Source: Priestia endophytica DSM 13796 (GTDB lineage: Bacteria; Bacillota; Bacilli; Bacillales; Bacillaceae_H). Taken from it: 64,000 bases of DNA. Below, piece by piece: positions 1-7,641 of this stretch (its first letter is position 1; every line of letters begins with the position of its first letter). The translations under genes were made by a program, and so were the position numbers. Location of the stretch: NCBI RefSeq assembly GCF_900115845.1, contig NZ_FOXX01000001.1, positions 558,001-622,000 of the forward strand, read 5' to 3'. The notes under the pieces were generated by a model, which saw nothing but the letters and a program-made list of their open reading frames with translations, ran no database searches and had not been told where the DNA came from.

Positions 1-262
1 TTATCAAGGGGTATTACATGAATATGGAACACCTGGCACGCTTTTCACAATTTTTTATGTAGCCTGCAGCGCTATGCGTCTCGCACGCTTTAACATTTCA
101 GAAAACAACGGATATTTCACAGGTCTTCCTATTACAGCAGCAGGCTGTTTAATCACATTTTCTTTTTTATTTCATAAAGTGATTCCAGGGCATCTTTTCA
201 TGTTTCTTGTAGTGATCTTATCTGTTCTAATGATTAGTAACTTCAAACTTAAAAAAGTATAA
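1..262 (+). CDS. pssA: CDP-diacylglycerol-serine O-phosphatidyltransferase, C-terminal part
   Basis: This is the 3' end of a gene that begins before the window; the reading frame is open from base 2 to the stop at 262 (about 86 codons). The visible protein has hydrophobic membrane segments and the stretch ACSAMRLARFN followed by YFTGLPITAAG, which is typical of phosphatidylserine synthase in the CDP-alcohol phosphatidyltransferase family. The enzyme joins CDP-diacylglycerol and serine in the membrane, the first step toward phosphatidylethanolamine. The catalytic CDP-alcohol motif lies upstream and cannot be checked. A hairpin terminator follows about 50 bases after the stop. Confidence 0.85.
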   Translation, partial: YQGVLHEYGTPGTLFTIFYVACSAMRLARFNISENNGYFTGLPITAAGCLITFSFLFHKVIPGHLFMFLVVILSVLMISNFKLKKV

Positions 263-311
263 CACAACTTAGCGTACAATGTTTATTTGTTTCTTACAAT
301 AATGAATAAAT

Positions 312-345
312 AAAAAAGAAGTGGCATAAACACCACTTCTTTTTT
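312..345. terminator. Bidirectional intrinsic terminator, pssA / YjcZ-like gene
   Basis: A 13-bp stem (312-324 with 333-345) with an A-run on one side and a T-run on the other sits between the convergent pssA and the small YjcZ-like gene. It includes part of the latter's stop codon and should terminate both transcripts. Confidence 0.85.
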
Positions 346-508
346 ATTTCCAACAGTATCCAAAATAATAGAATCCACCGAAAATAAGCAAAATGACTAC
401 AAGAATGATAATCAAGGCAAAAGCCCAGCCCCCGCCTCCGTAGCCTCCTCCATATGGAGTATAACTATCACAGTATGGCGAGCATCCTCCATACCCATAC
501 ATGTACAT
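344..508 (-). CDS. YjcZ-family small sporulation membrane peptide
   Basis: A 54-residue gene. The start ATG at 508 follows a good AGAGGTGA ribosome binding site; a second in-frame ATG lies two codons later. The N-terminal half is rich in Gly, Tyr and Cys (GYGGCSPYC, YGGGYGGGGW), and residues about 29-48 form one hydrophobic helix (ALIIILVVILLIFGG) ending in FYYFGYCWK. This Gly/Tyr head plus single transmembrane tail is the pattern of the YjcZ family of sporulation peptides in Bacillus, which are often missed in annotation. The exact role of the family is unknown. No clear sporulation promoter was identified. Confidence 0.85.
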   Translation of the reverse strand: MYMYGYGGCSPYCDSYTPYGGGYGGGGWAFALIIILVVILLIFGGFYYFGYCWK

Positions 509-579
509 TCACCTCTTTATTTTATACTATGTACAGGAATGGAGTTCGTGTAGGCATATATGTATATTTTGTCTCTGTT

Positions 580-1158
580 CTAATTTGAAAGCTCAACTTT
601 CCCTTTAAAGTGTTCATAAGAATGAATAACTGCCTTGTCTCCCTTTTTTATTATTCCTGGTTTTTCTACAACACAAACGATTCCTCTTCTATCATAAGCC
701 ATTTTTACAAATTTTCCGGCTATCTTTTTTTCCGGATATTGACTTTGAATAACCTTTCCCGGATGGATACAAGGATGATTGGCCCCTTCACAAAGTAAAG
801 CGGCTCCGCTAGGAAAAACAATGCGGCTTCCTTCTTTTAAAAGTGTAAAATTATCGATTCCTTCAACAATAAGGTTTGCTCCAAGCCATTCAGGACGCAC
901 TTCCTCAATTTTCAACAATTGCGCCACTTCCGCACATTCTTCAGCTGAAACGATAGAAATTTGTCTTCGATTAAAGATCTCTGTTCCCTTTTCATACATT
1001 GGCTCTCTTTCTCCAGCTTTCTTCGTTAAACCAAAATGAAGGTCACCAGGAATTCCTCCAAATTCCACCTGTACTTCTGCTCGTTCTTCTGTAATAAATG
1101 ACCCCTTCTCTGTTGCCATAAAAACCCCTAGAACTTTTGCTTCTATTTTTTGAAACAT
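580..1158 (-). CDS. MOSC domain-containing protein
   Basis: A 192-residue protein made almost wholly of a MOSC (molybdenum cofactor sulfurase C-terminal) domain. The conserved cysteine lies in CEGANHPCIHPGK near residue 148. MOSC proteins bind molybdenum cofactor or transfer sulfur; stand-alone members such as YiiM act on hydroxylated compounds, but the substrate here cannot be told. The start at 1158 was chosen because GGAAGGAAGGG precedes it with good spacing; an upstream ATG at 1230 would add 24 residues unlike the family. No molybdenum cofactor genes are adjacent. Confidence 0.8.
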   Translation of the reverse strand: MFQKIEAKVLGVFMATEKGSFITEERAEVQVEFGGIPGDLHFGLTKKAGEREPMYEKGTEIFNRRQISIVSAEECAEVAQLLKIEEVRPEWLGANLIVEGIDNFTLLKEGSRIVFPSGAALLCEGANHPCIHPGKVIQSQYPEKKIAGKFVKMAYDRRGIVCVVEKPGIIKKGDKAVIHSYEHFKGKVELSN

Positions 1159-1455
1159 CGGACCCTTCCTTCCAAAGTATGGTATAAGTTTCTCTGTATT
1201 TATTATAATCATGATTGATCCCTTAATCATAGAACATGATGCAAAATTTATTAACTAGCTTATAGCGTATTACGTTTTCTTCTTAAAATTAGGTATAAAC
1301 TATGTACTTTCTTTTAACTATACTCATACTCTAAACTATCACTTTAACCTTATTTTTCTATTTTAAACGCTTTTTTTCTTATTTTTCTAGGCATATCTCC
1401 TCAGAGAGTTCCAAGCTCCTTAAAAGGACATTGTACAGACACAAACTAGGCTCCT

Positions 1456-1484
1456 GTCACATATAAATAAAGTATCGTTACAAT
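1456..1484 (+). promoter_or_regulatory. Candidate SigE-dependent promoter of sigK
   Basis: GTCACATA (1456-1463) and CGTTACAAT (1476-1484), separated by 12 bases, resemble the sigma-E elements (ATATT-like -35, CATACAAT-like -10). The site is about 25 bases upstream of sigK, which is transcribed from a SigE/SpoIIID-controlled promoter in B. subtilis. The rest of 1159-1455 is AT-rich and shows no gene. Confidence 0.45.
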
Positions 1485-1508
1485 GGTGGTAATTTCTACG
1501 GAGGTGGT

Positions 1509-2240
1509 ATGATGCCCGGCTTTTTTACGACTTTAGGTTACTTTGTTAAAGAGCTCGTTTTCCTTGTTTCCTACGTTAAGAACAACGCTTTTCCACAACC
1601 TCTCTCGCCGCAAGAAGAAAAAAAATACTTACTGCTTATGGAGCAAGGGGACGCACATGCTCGCAATATGTTAATTGAACATAACTTACGTCTTGTGGCA
1701 CACATTGTAAAGAAATTTGAAAATACAGGAGAAGACTCAGAGGATCTTATCTCCATCGGAACAATCGGGCTTATTAAAGCAATTGAGAGCTATTCACAAG
1801 GCAAAGGAACAAAGCTTGCAACATATGCTGCTAGATGTATTGAAAATGAAATCTTAATGCATCTCCGTGCTCTAAAGAAAACGAAGAAAGATGTTTCTCT
1901 TCATGATCCAATCGGGCAAGATAAAGAAGGAAATGAAATTTCTTTAATTGATGTGTTAAAATCTGAAGCAGACGACGTAATTGAAACGATTCAGCTTAAT
2001 ATGGAACTTGAAAAGATTCGTGAATATATCGATATTTTGGACGACAGAGAGCGAGAAGTGATTGTTGGACGGTTCGGACTTGATTTAAAGAAAGAGAAAA
2101 CACAGCGAGAAATTGCAAAAGAGCTCGGGATTTCAAGGAGTTATGTATCACGAATTGAGAAGAGAGCTCTCATGAAGATGTTTCATGAATTTTATCGGGC
2201 CGAAAAAGAAAAGAAGAAAAAGAAAAACAGCCTTGATTAA
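1509..2240 (+). CDS. sigK: RNA polymerase sporulation sigma factor SigK precursor
   Basis: A 243-residue pro-sigma-K, the late mother-cell sigma factor that turns on coat and spore maturation genes. Residues 1-21 form the hydrophobic pro-sequence ending VKELVFLVS, directly followed by [12 protein letters not shown]; in B. subtilis the membrane protease SpoIVFB cleaves at this Ser-Tyr junction. Region 2 lies at about 55-125 ([27 protein letters not shown]) and the region 4 helix-turn-helix at about 195-222 ([20 protein letters not shown]). The gene is continuous, unlike B. subtilis, where the skin element splits it. Two adjacent ATGs follow GGAGGTGG; the first gives the usual 21-residue pro-sequence. 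The lysine-rich C-terminus runs into the terminator. Confidence 0.97.
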   Translation: MMPGFFTTLGYFVKELVFLVSYVKNNAFPQPLSPQEEKKYLLLMEQGDAHARNMLIEHNLRLVAHIVKKFENTGEDSEDLISIGTIGLIKAIESYSQGKGTKLATYAARCIENEILMHLRALKKTKKDVSLHDPIGQDKEGNEISLIDVLKSEADDVIETIQLNMELEKIREYIDILDDREREVIVGRFGLDLKKEKTQREIAKELGISRSYVSRIEKRALMKMFHEFYRAEKEKKKKKNSLD

Positions 2241-2256
2241 TTTCAAGGCTGTTTTT
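2223..2256. terminator. Bidirectional terminator, sigK / yrhC
   Basis: A 14-bp stem, 2223-2236 with 2243-2256, with flanking A and T runs. It contains the sigK stop codon and abuts the stop of the convergent yrhC. Confidence 0.9.
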
Positions 2257-2487
2257 TTATTCTTCTAAAGAGCTACGCAGTTTTTTGACTTTGTAACTAA
2301 ATAGAAAAGAAACGAATAAAAGTACAAAAGTTCCACTCATCATAATTGTCATTGGGCCACCATGGTGCTCATGATTGCTAATTAAGGTACCAATATATAA
2401 GAATCCGCTCAATGCGAGTAAAATATAAATAAAACGTGTATAATCTTCAATTTTCGCTCGTACTTGACGTGCTGTATTTGTTTTCAA
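2257..2487 (-). CDS. yrhC: YrhC family membrane protein
   Basis: A 76-residue protein with a TTG start behind GAGGTGATT. It has two hydrophobic helices (about residues 18-36 and 47-64) separated by a short His-rich loop (NHEHHGG), matching YrhC. In B. subtilis yrhC closes the mtnN-yrhA-yrhB cluster for recycling S-adenosylhomocysteine to cysteine. Here it lies 95 bases downstream of mtnN with no yrhA or yrhB between them. Its function is unknown; the context suggests co-expression with mtnN. Confidence 0.8.
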   Translation of the reverse strand: MKTNTARQVRAKIEDYTRFIYILLALSGFLYIGTLISNHEHHGGPMTIMMSGTFVLLFVSFLFSYKVKKLRSSLEE

Positions 2488-2582
2488 ATCAAATCACCTC
2501 ACGTAATTTCTATATTTCTACTATAACATAGAATATACGTGTGAAATGATAGCAATATCCACCACTGCTGGCAACTTTGACA

Positions 2583-3275
2583 TTAGATTTTTTCAACCAT
2601 TCTCAAAATAAGGTCTGCAGAGTTTTTCGCTGCTTTTGGTAAATACTGATCAAATGAAATATTTGATTCTTTTCCAGCAATATCTGAAAGAGAACGAATA
2701 ATAACAAACGGTGCTCCGAACTGATGACAAACTTGAGCCACAGCGGCAGCTTCCATTTCAGCTGCTTGAAGCGCTGGAAATTTAGAACGTACAAACTCTA
2801 CTCGATCAGCATCGTTCATAAATGAGTCTCCTGTTGCAATAAGTCCTGTTACAATCTTCATACCTTGGATTTCTTCCGCACTTTTCTCTGCTACAGCAAC
2901 AAGCTTCTCATCTGGTAAAAATGCTGCAGGCATATTTGGCACTTGACCATATTCATAGTTGAAGATGGTTACATCTACATCATGGTGGCGAACTTCTGAA
3001 GAAATAACAACATCTCCAACGTTTAGCTCTGGATTGAAACCACCAGCAGAGCCTGTATTAATAATATAATCAGGCTTGAATCTTTCAAGTAGAACAGCTG
3101 TTGATAAAGCTGCGGTTACTTTTCCAATACCTGATTTTAGTAAGATAATTTCTTTTCCTTCATATTTTCCTGTTGTATATTCACAGCCTGCAATAACCGT
3201 TACATCGCGGTCTGTTAATTTTTCTCGTAAGATTGTCACTTCTTCTTCCATTGCTCCAATAATTGCGATTTTCAT
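2583..3275 (-). CDS. mtnN: 5'-methylthioadenosine/S-adenosylhomocysteine nucleosidase
   Basis: A 230-residue cytoplasmic enzyme that cleaves adenine from methylthioadenosine and S-adenosylhomocysteine, relieving inhibition of methyltransferases and feeding methionine salvage. It starts [13 protein letters not shown], as the family does. Other family marks are the glycine-rich NTGSAGGF, the substrate loop with [11 protein letters not shown], and SDIAG near the C-terminus, which carries the catalytic Asp. The start at 3275 follows AAGAGGCC; a longer frame to 3308 adds residues the family lacks. The yrrT methyltransferase gene that precedes it in B. subtilis is not here. Confidence 0.95.
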   Translation of the reverse strand: MKIAIIGAMEEEVTILREKLTDRDVTVIAGCEYTTGKYEGKEIILLKSGIGKVTAALSTAVLLERFKPDYIINTGSAGGFNPELNVGDVVISSEVRHHDVDVTIFNYEYGQVPNMPAAFLPDEKLVAVAEKSAEEIQGMKIVTGLIATGDSFMNDADRVEFVRSKFPALQAAEMEAAAVAQVCHQFGAPFVIIRSLSDIAGKESNISFDQYLPKAAKNSADLILRMVEKI

Positions 3276-3411
3276 TTTTTGGCCTCTTTTCTTCAACAAA
3301 TTTTGCATATAGTGCTTATTCTAACATTATAAAGAGGAAGTCGCTATATTTCTTCCTAAAACACATGCTAAAATAAAGAAACGTACTGACCAAACAGGAG
3401 GTGAAGAGTTG

Positions 3412-3621
3412 ATGGGGTTACAGCTACAAATGATTCAAGATAAAGTCGAATTTTTTGAGGAGACAAGCATCGAAAAACTCGAATCAAAAATCAATGAGCA
3501 AATTGAAAATAACCGAGCTATTTTCCTAGAAGTACATCATGTTGGACATCAAACAATTGTTCACCCTGAGACAGGTGCTCGCCTTTATACAGCTGTTGTT
3601 CATTTTAAATTTAAAAAATAG
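3412..3621 (+). CDS. yrzA: DUF2536 family protein YrzA
   Basis: A 69-residue soluble protein. ATG at 3412 follows AGGAGGTGAA with ideal spacing; a TTG one codon earlier is possible but too close. It contains QDKVEFFEE, a short helix rich in Glu and Lys, then a beta-rich tail (IFLEVHHVGHQTIV, YTAVVHFKFKK) typical of DUF2536. In B. subtilis yrzA lies next to yrrS, as here, but on this chromosome the two are convergent. The function is unknown. Confidence 0.75.
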   Translation: MGLQLQMIQDKVEFFEETSIEKLESKINEQIENNRAIFLEVHHVGHQTIVHPETGARLYTAVVHFKFKK

Positions 3622-3645
3622 CGCAGGAATACTCCTGCGCTATTT
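3616..3645. terminator. Bidirectional terminator, yrzA / yrrS
   Basis: A 13-bp GC-centred stem (3616-3628 with 3633-3645) with a 4-base loop lies at the convergent ends of yrzA and yrrS and includes the yrzA stop codon. Confidence 0.9.
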
Positions 3646-3648
3646 CTA

Positions 3649-4428
3649 TTAGTTTACTTTTTCTGTTCCAATCGGCTGCCAGCCTTGACCTTCAACCCAG
3701 CGGATTTGAACTTTATATTGTTCACCAGTTGATTTGGATTTGATTGTTGCTTGTGATTCACTTCCAACAGTTCCACCAGGATTACGTCCTAGCCAGAGAA
3801 CTGTCATATCATCTGTTGAAACACCTGTTGCTCCACTTACAGCTTGAAGCTGTGCATTCCAATCAGAAGTTCCTTTGTCATATGATGCTGTATGACTTCC
3901 TGCTTCTTTTTCTTTATTTTCTTTAATTTCTTCCTTACTTGAAGCCGCTGATGAAGAATCTTCTTTTTCATCTTCGTCGCCGTCCTCTTTTGTTGCTGTT
4001 TCATCATCTTCTTTTGAAGACTTTTCGTCATCTTTTGAAGATTTTTCTTCTTCTGCATCATTTGATGATTCGTCTTCATCATCGTTTGTTGCTACTTGCT
4101 CTTCATCTTCACTATCACTTGCTGAAGAATCATCTGTTGCTTCATCTTCACTATCACTTGTTGAATCATCATTTGATGATTCATCTGATGATGATTCATT
4201 ATCTTTATTTTGCTCTGCGTTATCTTCGTCACTATTGCTCTTATTGGTTTGAACGTTTGCTGACTTTTGGTCACTATTCGCTGTAGTACTTTGCTTATCA
4301 TCTTTACCATTCATAAACATTGTTCCAGCAATAAGGACAATTAAGACAGCCACAACAGCAATCAGCACGTTATAAACGCGATTCATTTTACGATTTTTAT
4401 CGTGTTTTTGTGATCGTCTATTTTCCAT
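3649..4428 (-). CDS. yrrS: YrrS family membrane-anchored protein (DUF1510)
   Basis: A 259-residue single-pass protein. It has a basic N-terminus, one transmembrane helix at about residues 17-38 (VYNVLIAVVAVLIVLIAGTMF), a roughly 130-residue linker almost entirely of Ser, Asp, Glu, Lys and Asn, then a folded C-terminal DUF1510 domain (about 180-259, with DWNAQLQAVSGATGV and WLGRNPGG). It should be anchored with the C-terminus outside. It sits just downstream of pbpI, as in B. subtilis, where yrrS and pbpI form a sporulation-expressed pair; a role with PbpI at the wall is inferred. The start follows GGAGGAAAG. Confidence 0.88.
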   Translation of the reverse strand: MENRRSQKHDKNRKMNRVYNVLIAVVAVLIVLIAGTMFMNGKDDKQSTTANSDQKSANVQTNKSNSDEDNAEQNKDNESSSDESSNDDSTSDSEDEATDDSSASDSEDEEQVATNDDEDESSNDAEEEKSSKDDEKSSKEDDETATKEDGDEDEKEDSSSAASSKEEIKENKEKEAGSHTASYDKGTSDWNAQLQAVSGATGVSTDDMTVLWLGRNPGGTVGSESQATIKSKSTGEQYKVQIRWVEGQGWQPIGTEKVN

Positions 4429-4464
4429 TTGTTGCTTTCCTCCATCTTCATCACATAATGAATT

Positions 4465-4493
4465 ATTGTAACATTACATTCCTGCTTCATGAA
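4465..4493 (-). promoter_or_regulatory. Possible promoter upstream of yrrS
   Basis: On the minus strand TTCATG (4488-4493) and TACAAT (4465-4470) are 17 bases apart. The -10 is good and the -35 weak. It lies in the 100-base gap between pbpI and yrrS. Confidence 0.35.
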
Positions 4494-4528
4494 CGGTTTT
4501 TAATAAGTTGAAGCATAATTGTAATATT

Positions 4529-6283
4529 TCATTTACGTTCACTCTGGTGATCGAGCTCATATACATTGTTTACTATATCATAAAATACGCCATTTGTTTT
4601 AGCCTCTTCATCTTTTACAGATAAATCAACGACCACAAGAGCATACTTTGGATTTTCTCTTGGAAAATAGCCAGCAAACCACTTATTAACAAGTGCCTTT
4701 TTATCACTGATTTGTGCAGTGCCTGATTTTCCAGCTACTTCATATGGAAGAGAAGCAAAGCGACGTCCTGTTCCTTTTTCTTCCTCTACAACACCATTAA
4801 GAAGCGTTTGAAGCTTTTCAGCCGTTTCTTTCTTAATCCCACCATCTTCTAACTCTTGTTTGGGAAAGGAGAAGAGCGTATTTCCATTTTTATATTGAAT
4901 CTTATCAACGGCTCTCACTTCATATGCCTTCCCTCCACGTCCAATAGTCGCCATCATGTTTGCAAGCTCTAACGGTGAAGCTTTAACATTCAGCTGTCCA
5001 ATTGATGTTTGAGAAATCGCATTTGGACTTTTAGTCGTATTATTTGTCCACACCATCCCCTTTTTCTCTTCTGGAAGCTGTGCAAAGTTTTGAAGATGAA
5101 ACACTTCCCCGCTCCATCCTGCCTTCGTTGTTAATCCTAGCTTTTTAGCATACGTTTCTATCATATGCTCGTCTTTTGCCGTTATGTCTTTTCCGAGCTG
5201 TCCAAATGTAGCATTACAGCTTTCTGCAAAACTATCGTGAAAAGATAATGTACCTTGGTCTTTTTGGGCTTTTTTTCCGTAAATATTTGTTGAACAGTTA
5301 AATGTTCGGTTCTCCACGTTTGGTAATTGTTCAAGAGCTGCAGCTGCAATAACAGTTTTGAAAACAGATCCAGGGGTATAAGGAATAAGCATACGGTTAT
5401 AGACTCCACCATCTCCATAAGGCTTGACCTCATTAATCTCAGGGCGGCTTACAAGTGCTTCAACAGTATTATTTTCAATATTCACAAGAACTGCTCCACC
5501 TTGCTTCAAACCGCTGCTGTCTACAATTTTCTCCACTGCACTTTGCTTTTCTTTATTGAGCGTTGTTTTCACTTTAACAGGATAAAAAGGGTTAGGAGCT
5601 CCCGTATACTTTACGTTCAAGCCAAATAAAGGGTTTCCTTGCCGATCTACATGATAGAGAAGCTTCGACTCCTCTTCCTGAATTAAAAATTCATCAAAAG
5701 CTGACTGCAGCCCTGTAATACCAACAGACGTTTGAGTAGAAAGTTCGCCTTCTTTTAGTCTCTCATCATAACGTTCGACAAGGAGATCTCTGTTTTGTCC
5801 TGTTAAACCAATTAAATGTTCTGCCAAATGTCCTCCGTCATCCTTTTGAAGAGGCACAGCAAAAAGGCCAGGAATCTTTAAACTATTGATGCTTTTCATT
5901 TCAGTTTCTGTGATTTCTTTCTCAATGACAACAGGCTCACTTGCTTTGTTTAACTTGTCTTTGAGCGCATATTCAGACATGCCAACAAAGGATGCCACCT
6001 TATCACTTGGCCACTTCAGTTCTTTTAAAAAAGGAAACATAACAAGAGATAATGAAGAATGGTGGGTAAGCGGCTCTCCATTTTGATCTACGAATTTTCC
6101 TCTCCCATCATCAATTACCATTTCTTGAGTACGCTGTCTTACACTTGCTTCTATTAAATTAATATGATGACGTGAAAAAGATTCTGTTTGAATAAGCTGA
6201 ATTTGTGCAAGACGTGCTACAAGAATAAGCATAAAACATAAGAGGACAAAAGCTAATTTTTTCATTCGTTTATATGGTTTCAT
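4529..6283 (-). CDS. pbpI: Class B penicillin-binding protein PbpI (PBP4b-like transpeptidase)
   Basis: A 584-residue membrane-anchored D,D-transpeptidase that cross-links peptidoglycan. An N-terminal signal anchor (about 9-27) is followed by the non-catalytic dimerization domain (about 45-230) and the transpeptidase domain. Active-site motifs are intact: SVFK (nucleophile Ser near 309), SCN near 355 and KSGT near 519. It matches YrrR/PbpI by neighbours and length. The ribosome binding site (ACGAGGTG) lies inside the 3' arm of a terminator-like hairpin immediately upstream, so expression may need a separate promoter or hairpin opening. The yrrS gene follows. Confidence 0.92.
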   Translation of the reverse strand: MKPYKRMKKLAFVLLCFMLILVARLAQIQLIQTESFSRHHINLIEASVRQRTQEMVIDDGRGKFVDQNGEPLTHHSSLSLVMFPFLKELKWPSDKVASFVGMSEYALKDKLNKASEPVVIEKEITETEMKSINSLKIPGLFAVPLQKDDGGHLAEHLIGLTGQNRDLLVERYDERLKEGELSTQTSVGITGLQSAFDEFLIQEEESKLLYHVDRQGNPLFGLNVKYTGAPNPFYPVKVKTTLNKEKQSAVEKIVDSSGLKQGGAVLVNIENNTVEALVSRPEINEVKPYGDGGVYNRMLIPYTPGSVFKTVIAAAALEQLPNVENRTFNCSTNIYGKKAQKDQGTLSFHDSFAESCNATFGQLGKDITAKDEHMIETYAKKLGLTTKAGWSGEVFHLQNFAQLPEEKKGMVWTNNTTKSPNAISQTSIGQLNVKASPLELANMMATIGRGGKAYEVRAVDKIQYKNGNTLFSFPKQELEDGGIKKETAEKLQTLLNGVVEEEKGTGRRFASLPYEVAGKSGTAQISDKKALVNKWFAGYFPRENPKYALVVVDLSVKDEEAKTNGVFYDIVNNVYELDHQSERK

Positions 6284-6319
6284 AAAAAAACACCTCGTTA
6301 CAATTGTCGACGAGGTGTT
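6284..6319 (-). terminator. Hairpin between greA and pbpI that contains the pbpI ribosome binding site
   Basis: In the minus-strand transcript, a 10-bp stem (6310-6319 with 6289-6298) is followed by a run of seven U and then directly by the pbpI ATG at 6283. It has the shape of an intrinsic terminator for greA. Its 3' arm carries the AGGTG that would serve as the pbpI ribosome binding site. Confidence 0.75.
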
Positions 6320-6340
6320 CTTGTTTCAATCATTTTTTTA

Positions 6341-6814
6341 TTAATTTACAGCTGTAATCTTAACAAGCATCTCTCCACCTGGTGTTTGAACAAGAACTTC
6401 ATCACCAATGTGTTTGCCCATAAGCGCTTTTGCAATTGGAGAATCGTTAGAAATGCGGCCTTCAAATGGATCTGCTTCTGCGCTTCCTACAATTGTATAC
6501 TGTTCTTCATCTCCATCAGGTTGCTCTACAAATGTAATCGTTTTACCAAGAGAGACTGTTGAAGAATTTTCGTCTCCTTCAATAATCTTAGCGTTACGAA
6601 TCATTGTTTCAAGAGTTGAAATGCGGCCTTCAACGAAAGCTTGCTCATCTTTTGCAGCATCGTACTCTGAGTTCTCTGAAAGGTCTCCAAAGCTACGTGC
6701 AATTTTAATTCTTTCTACAACTTCTTTACGTTTTACTGTTTTCAGTTGCTCTAACTCCGCCTCAAGCTTTTCTTTCCCTTCTTGAGTCATTGGATATTCT
6801 TTTTCCGTTGCCAT
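6341..6814 (-). CDS. greA: Transcription elongation factor GreA
   Basis: A 157-residue factor that enters the RNA polymerase secondary channel and stimulates cleavage of backtracked RNA. The N-terminal antiparallel coiled coil spans about residues 10-76, with the acidic tip region [18 protein letters not shown] that supplies the catalytic Asp/Glu pair. The C-terminal FKBP-like domain includes [16 protein letters not shown]. Length is standard. The start follows AAGGAGTGAAG. It lies between udk and pbpI in the usual Bacillus order, with hairpins on both sides. Confidence 0.97.
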   Translation of the reverse strand: MATEKEYPMTQEGKEKLEAELEQLKTVKRKEVVERIKIARSFGDLSENSEYDAAKDEQAFVEGRISTLETMIRNAKIIEGDENSSTVSLGKTITFVEQPDGDEEQYTIVGSAEADPFEGRISNDSPIAKALMGKHIGDEVLVQTPGGEMLVKITAVN

Positions 6815-6909
6815 AACTCTTCACTCCTTCATATATAAGCGTGTCTCTACTTTGTAAAGAGATGCTTGTAAATAAACAGGCTATGTACTATAAGAAAGAA
6901 AATTTGTGA

Positions 6910-6932
6910 AATGGCGCCTAATAGGCGCCATT
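6910..6932 (-). terminator. Hairpin downstream of udk
   Basis: A GC-rich palindrome (AATGGCGCC paired with GGCGCCATT, 5-base loop) lies between udk and greA. On the minus strand it is followed by a mixed T-rich stretch instead of a clean T-run, so termination may be partial. Confidence 0.55.
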
Positions 6933-7004
6933 CTTCGTTCTTATCGTTTATCATATGCATCTTCTCTATACAAATACATTTTAAATGTTATCTACCATAT
7001 CGTA

Positions 7005-7640
7005 TTATAAAATAGCGTTTTGTTCAAGAATTGTTTGAATCTTAGTACACATCAAGTCAATTGCGACATGGTTTTGTCCACCTTCTGGCACAATGATATC
7101 TGCGTATCGTTTTGTTGGTTCTATGAACTGGTTATGCATTGGACGAACAACTTGTACGTATTGATCAATAACAGATTCCAGTGAACGACCTCGTTCTTTA
7201 ATGTCACGTAGAAGACGACGCACAATTCGTAAATCTGCATCAGTGTCAACATAAAGTTTAATATCCATTAAATCACGCAGGCGATCATCTTCTAGTACAA
7301 GAATTCCTTCTACAATAATTACATCTTTTGGCTCTTCAATAATGATTTCTTCAGAACGAGTATGCATTGTATAGTCATATACAGGCTTTTCAATACTCTC
7401 GTAGCGAAGAAGGTTTTCAAGATGTTCTACTAAAAGATCATTGTCAAAAGCAAGCGGATGATCATAATTTGTTTGCAAACGCTGCTCAAGCGGTACACTG
7501 CTTTGGTCCTTATAATAGAAGTCTTGTTCTAAAAGCATAATAGAATGCCCTTGGAAATGTTCATAAATTGCTTTTGTTACGGTCGTCTTGCCTGAGCCTG
7601 AGCCTCCTGCAATTCCAATAACAACTGGTTTTTTCCCCAT
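7005..7640 (-). CDS. udk: Uridine kinase
   Basis: A 211-residue cytoplasmic kinase that phosphorylates uridine and cytidine to UMP and CMP in pyrimidine salvage. The Walker A motif GGSGSGKTT is at residues 12-20. [10 protein letters not shown] and the NYDHPLAFD segment are typical of nucleoside binding in the PRK/uridine kinase family. The gene begins one base after the trhP2 stop, with its GGAAGGAGA site inside the end of trhP2, so the genes are probably co-transcribed. Confidence 0.97.
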   Translation of the reverse strand: MGKKPVVIGIAGGSGSGKTTVTKAIYEHFQGHSIMLLEQDFYYKDQSSVPLEQRLQTNYDHPLAFDNDLLVEHLENLLRYESIEKPVYDYTMHTRSEEIIIEEPKDVIIVEGILVLEDDRLRDLMDIKLYVDTDADLRIVRRLLRDIKERGRSLESVIDQYVQVVRPMHNQFIEPTKRYADIIVPEGGQNHVAIDLMCTKIQTILEQNAIL

Positions 7641-7641
7641 T

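Noticed and set aside
1159-1508. Possible gene or riboswitch between the MOSC gene and sigK
   Set aside because: The stretch is AT-rich with frequent stops in all frames and no convincing conserved RNA structure; only the SigE-like promoter near its end is supported.
3939-4286. Plus-strand open frame rich in His and Leu opposite yrrS
   Set aside because: It is the antisense reading of the Ser/Asp/Glu low-complexity linker, has no ribosome binding site, and is not protein-like.
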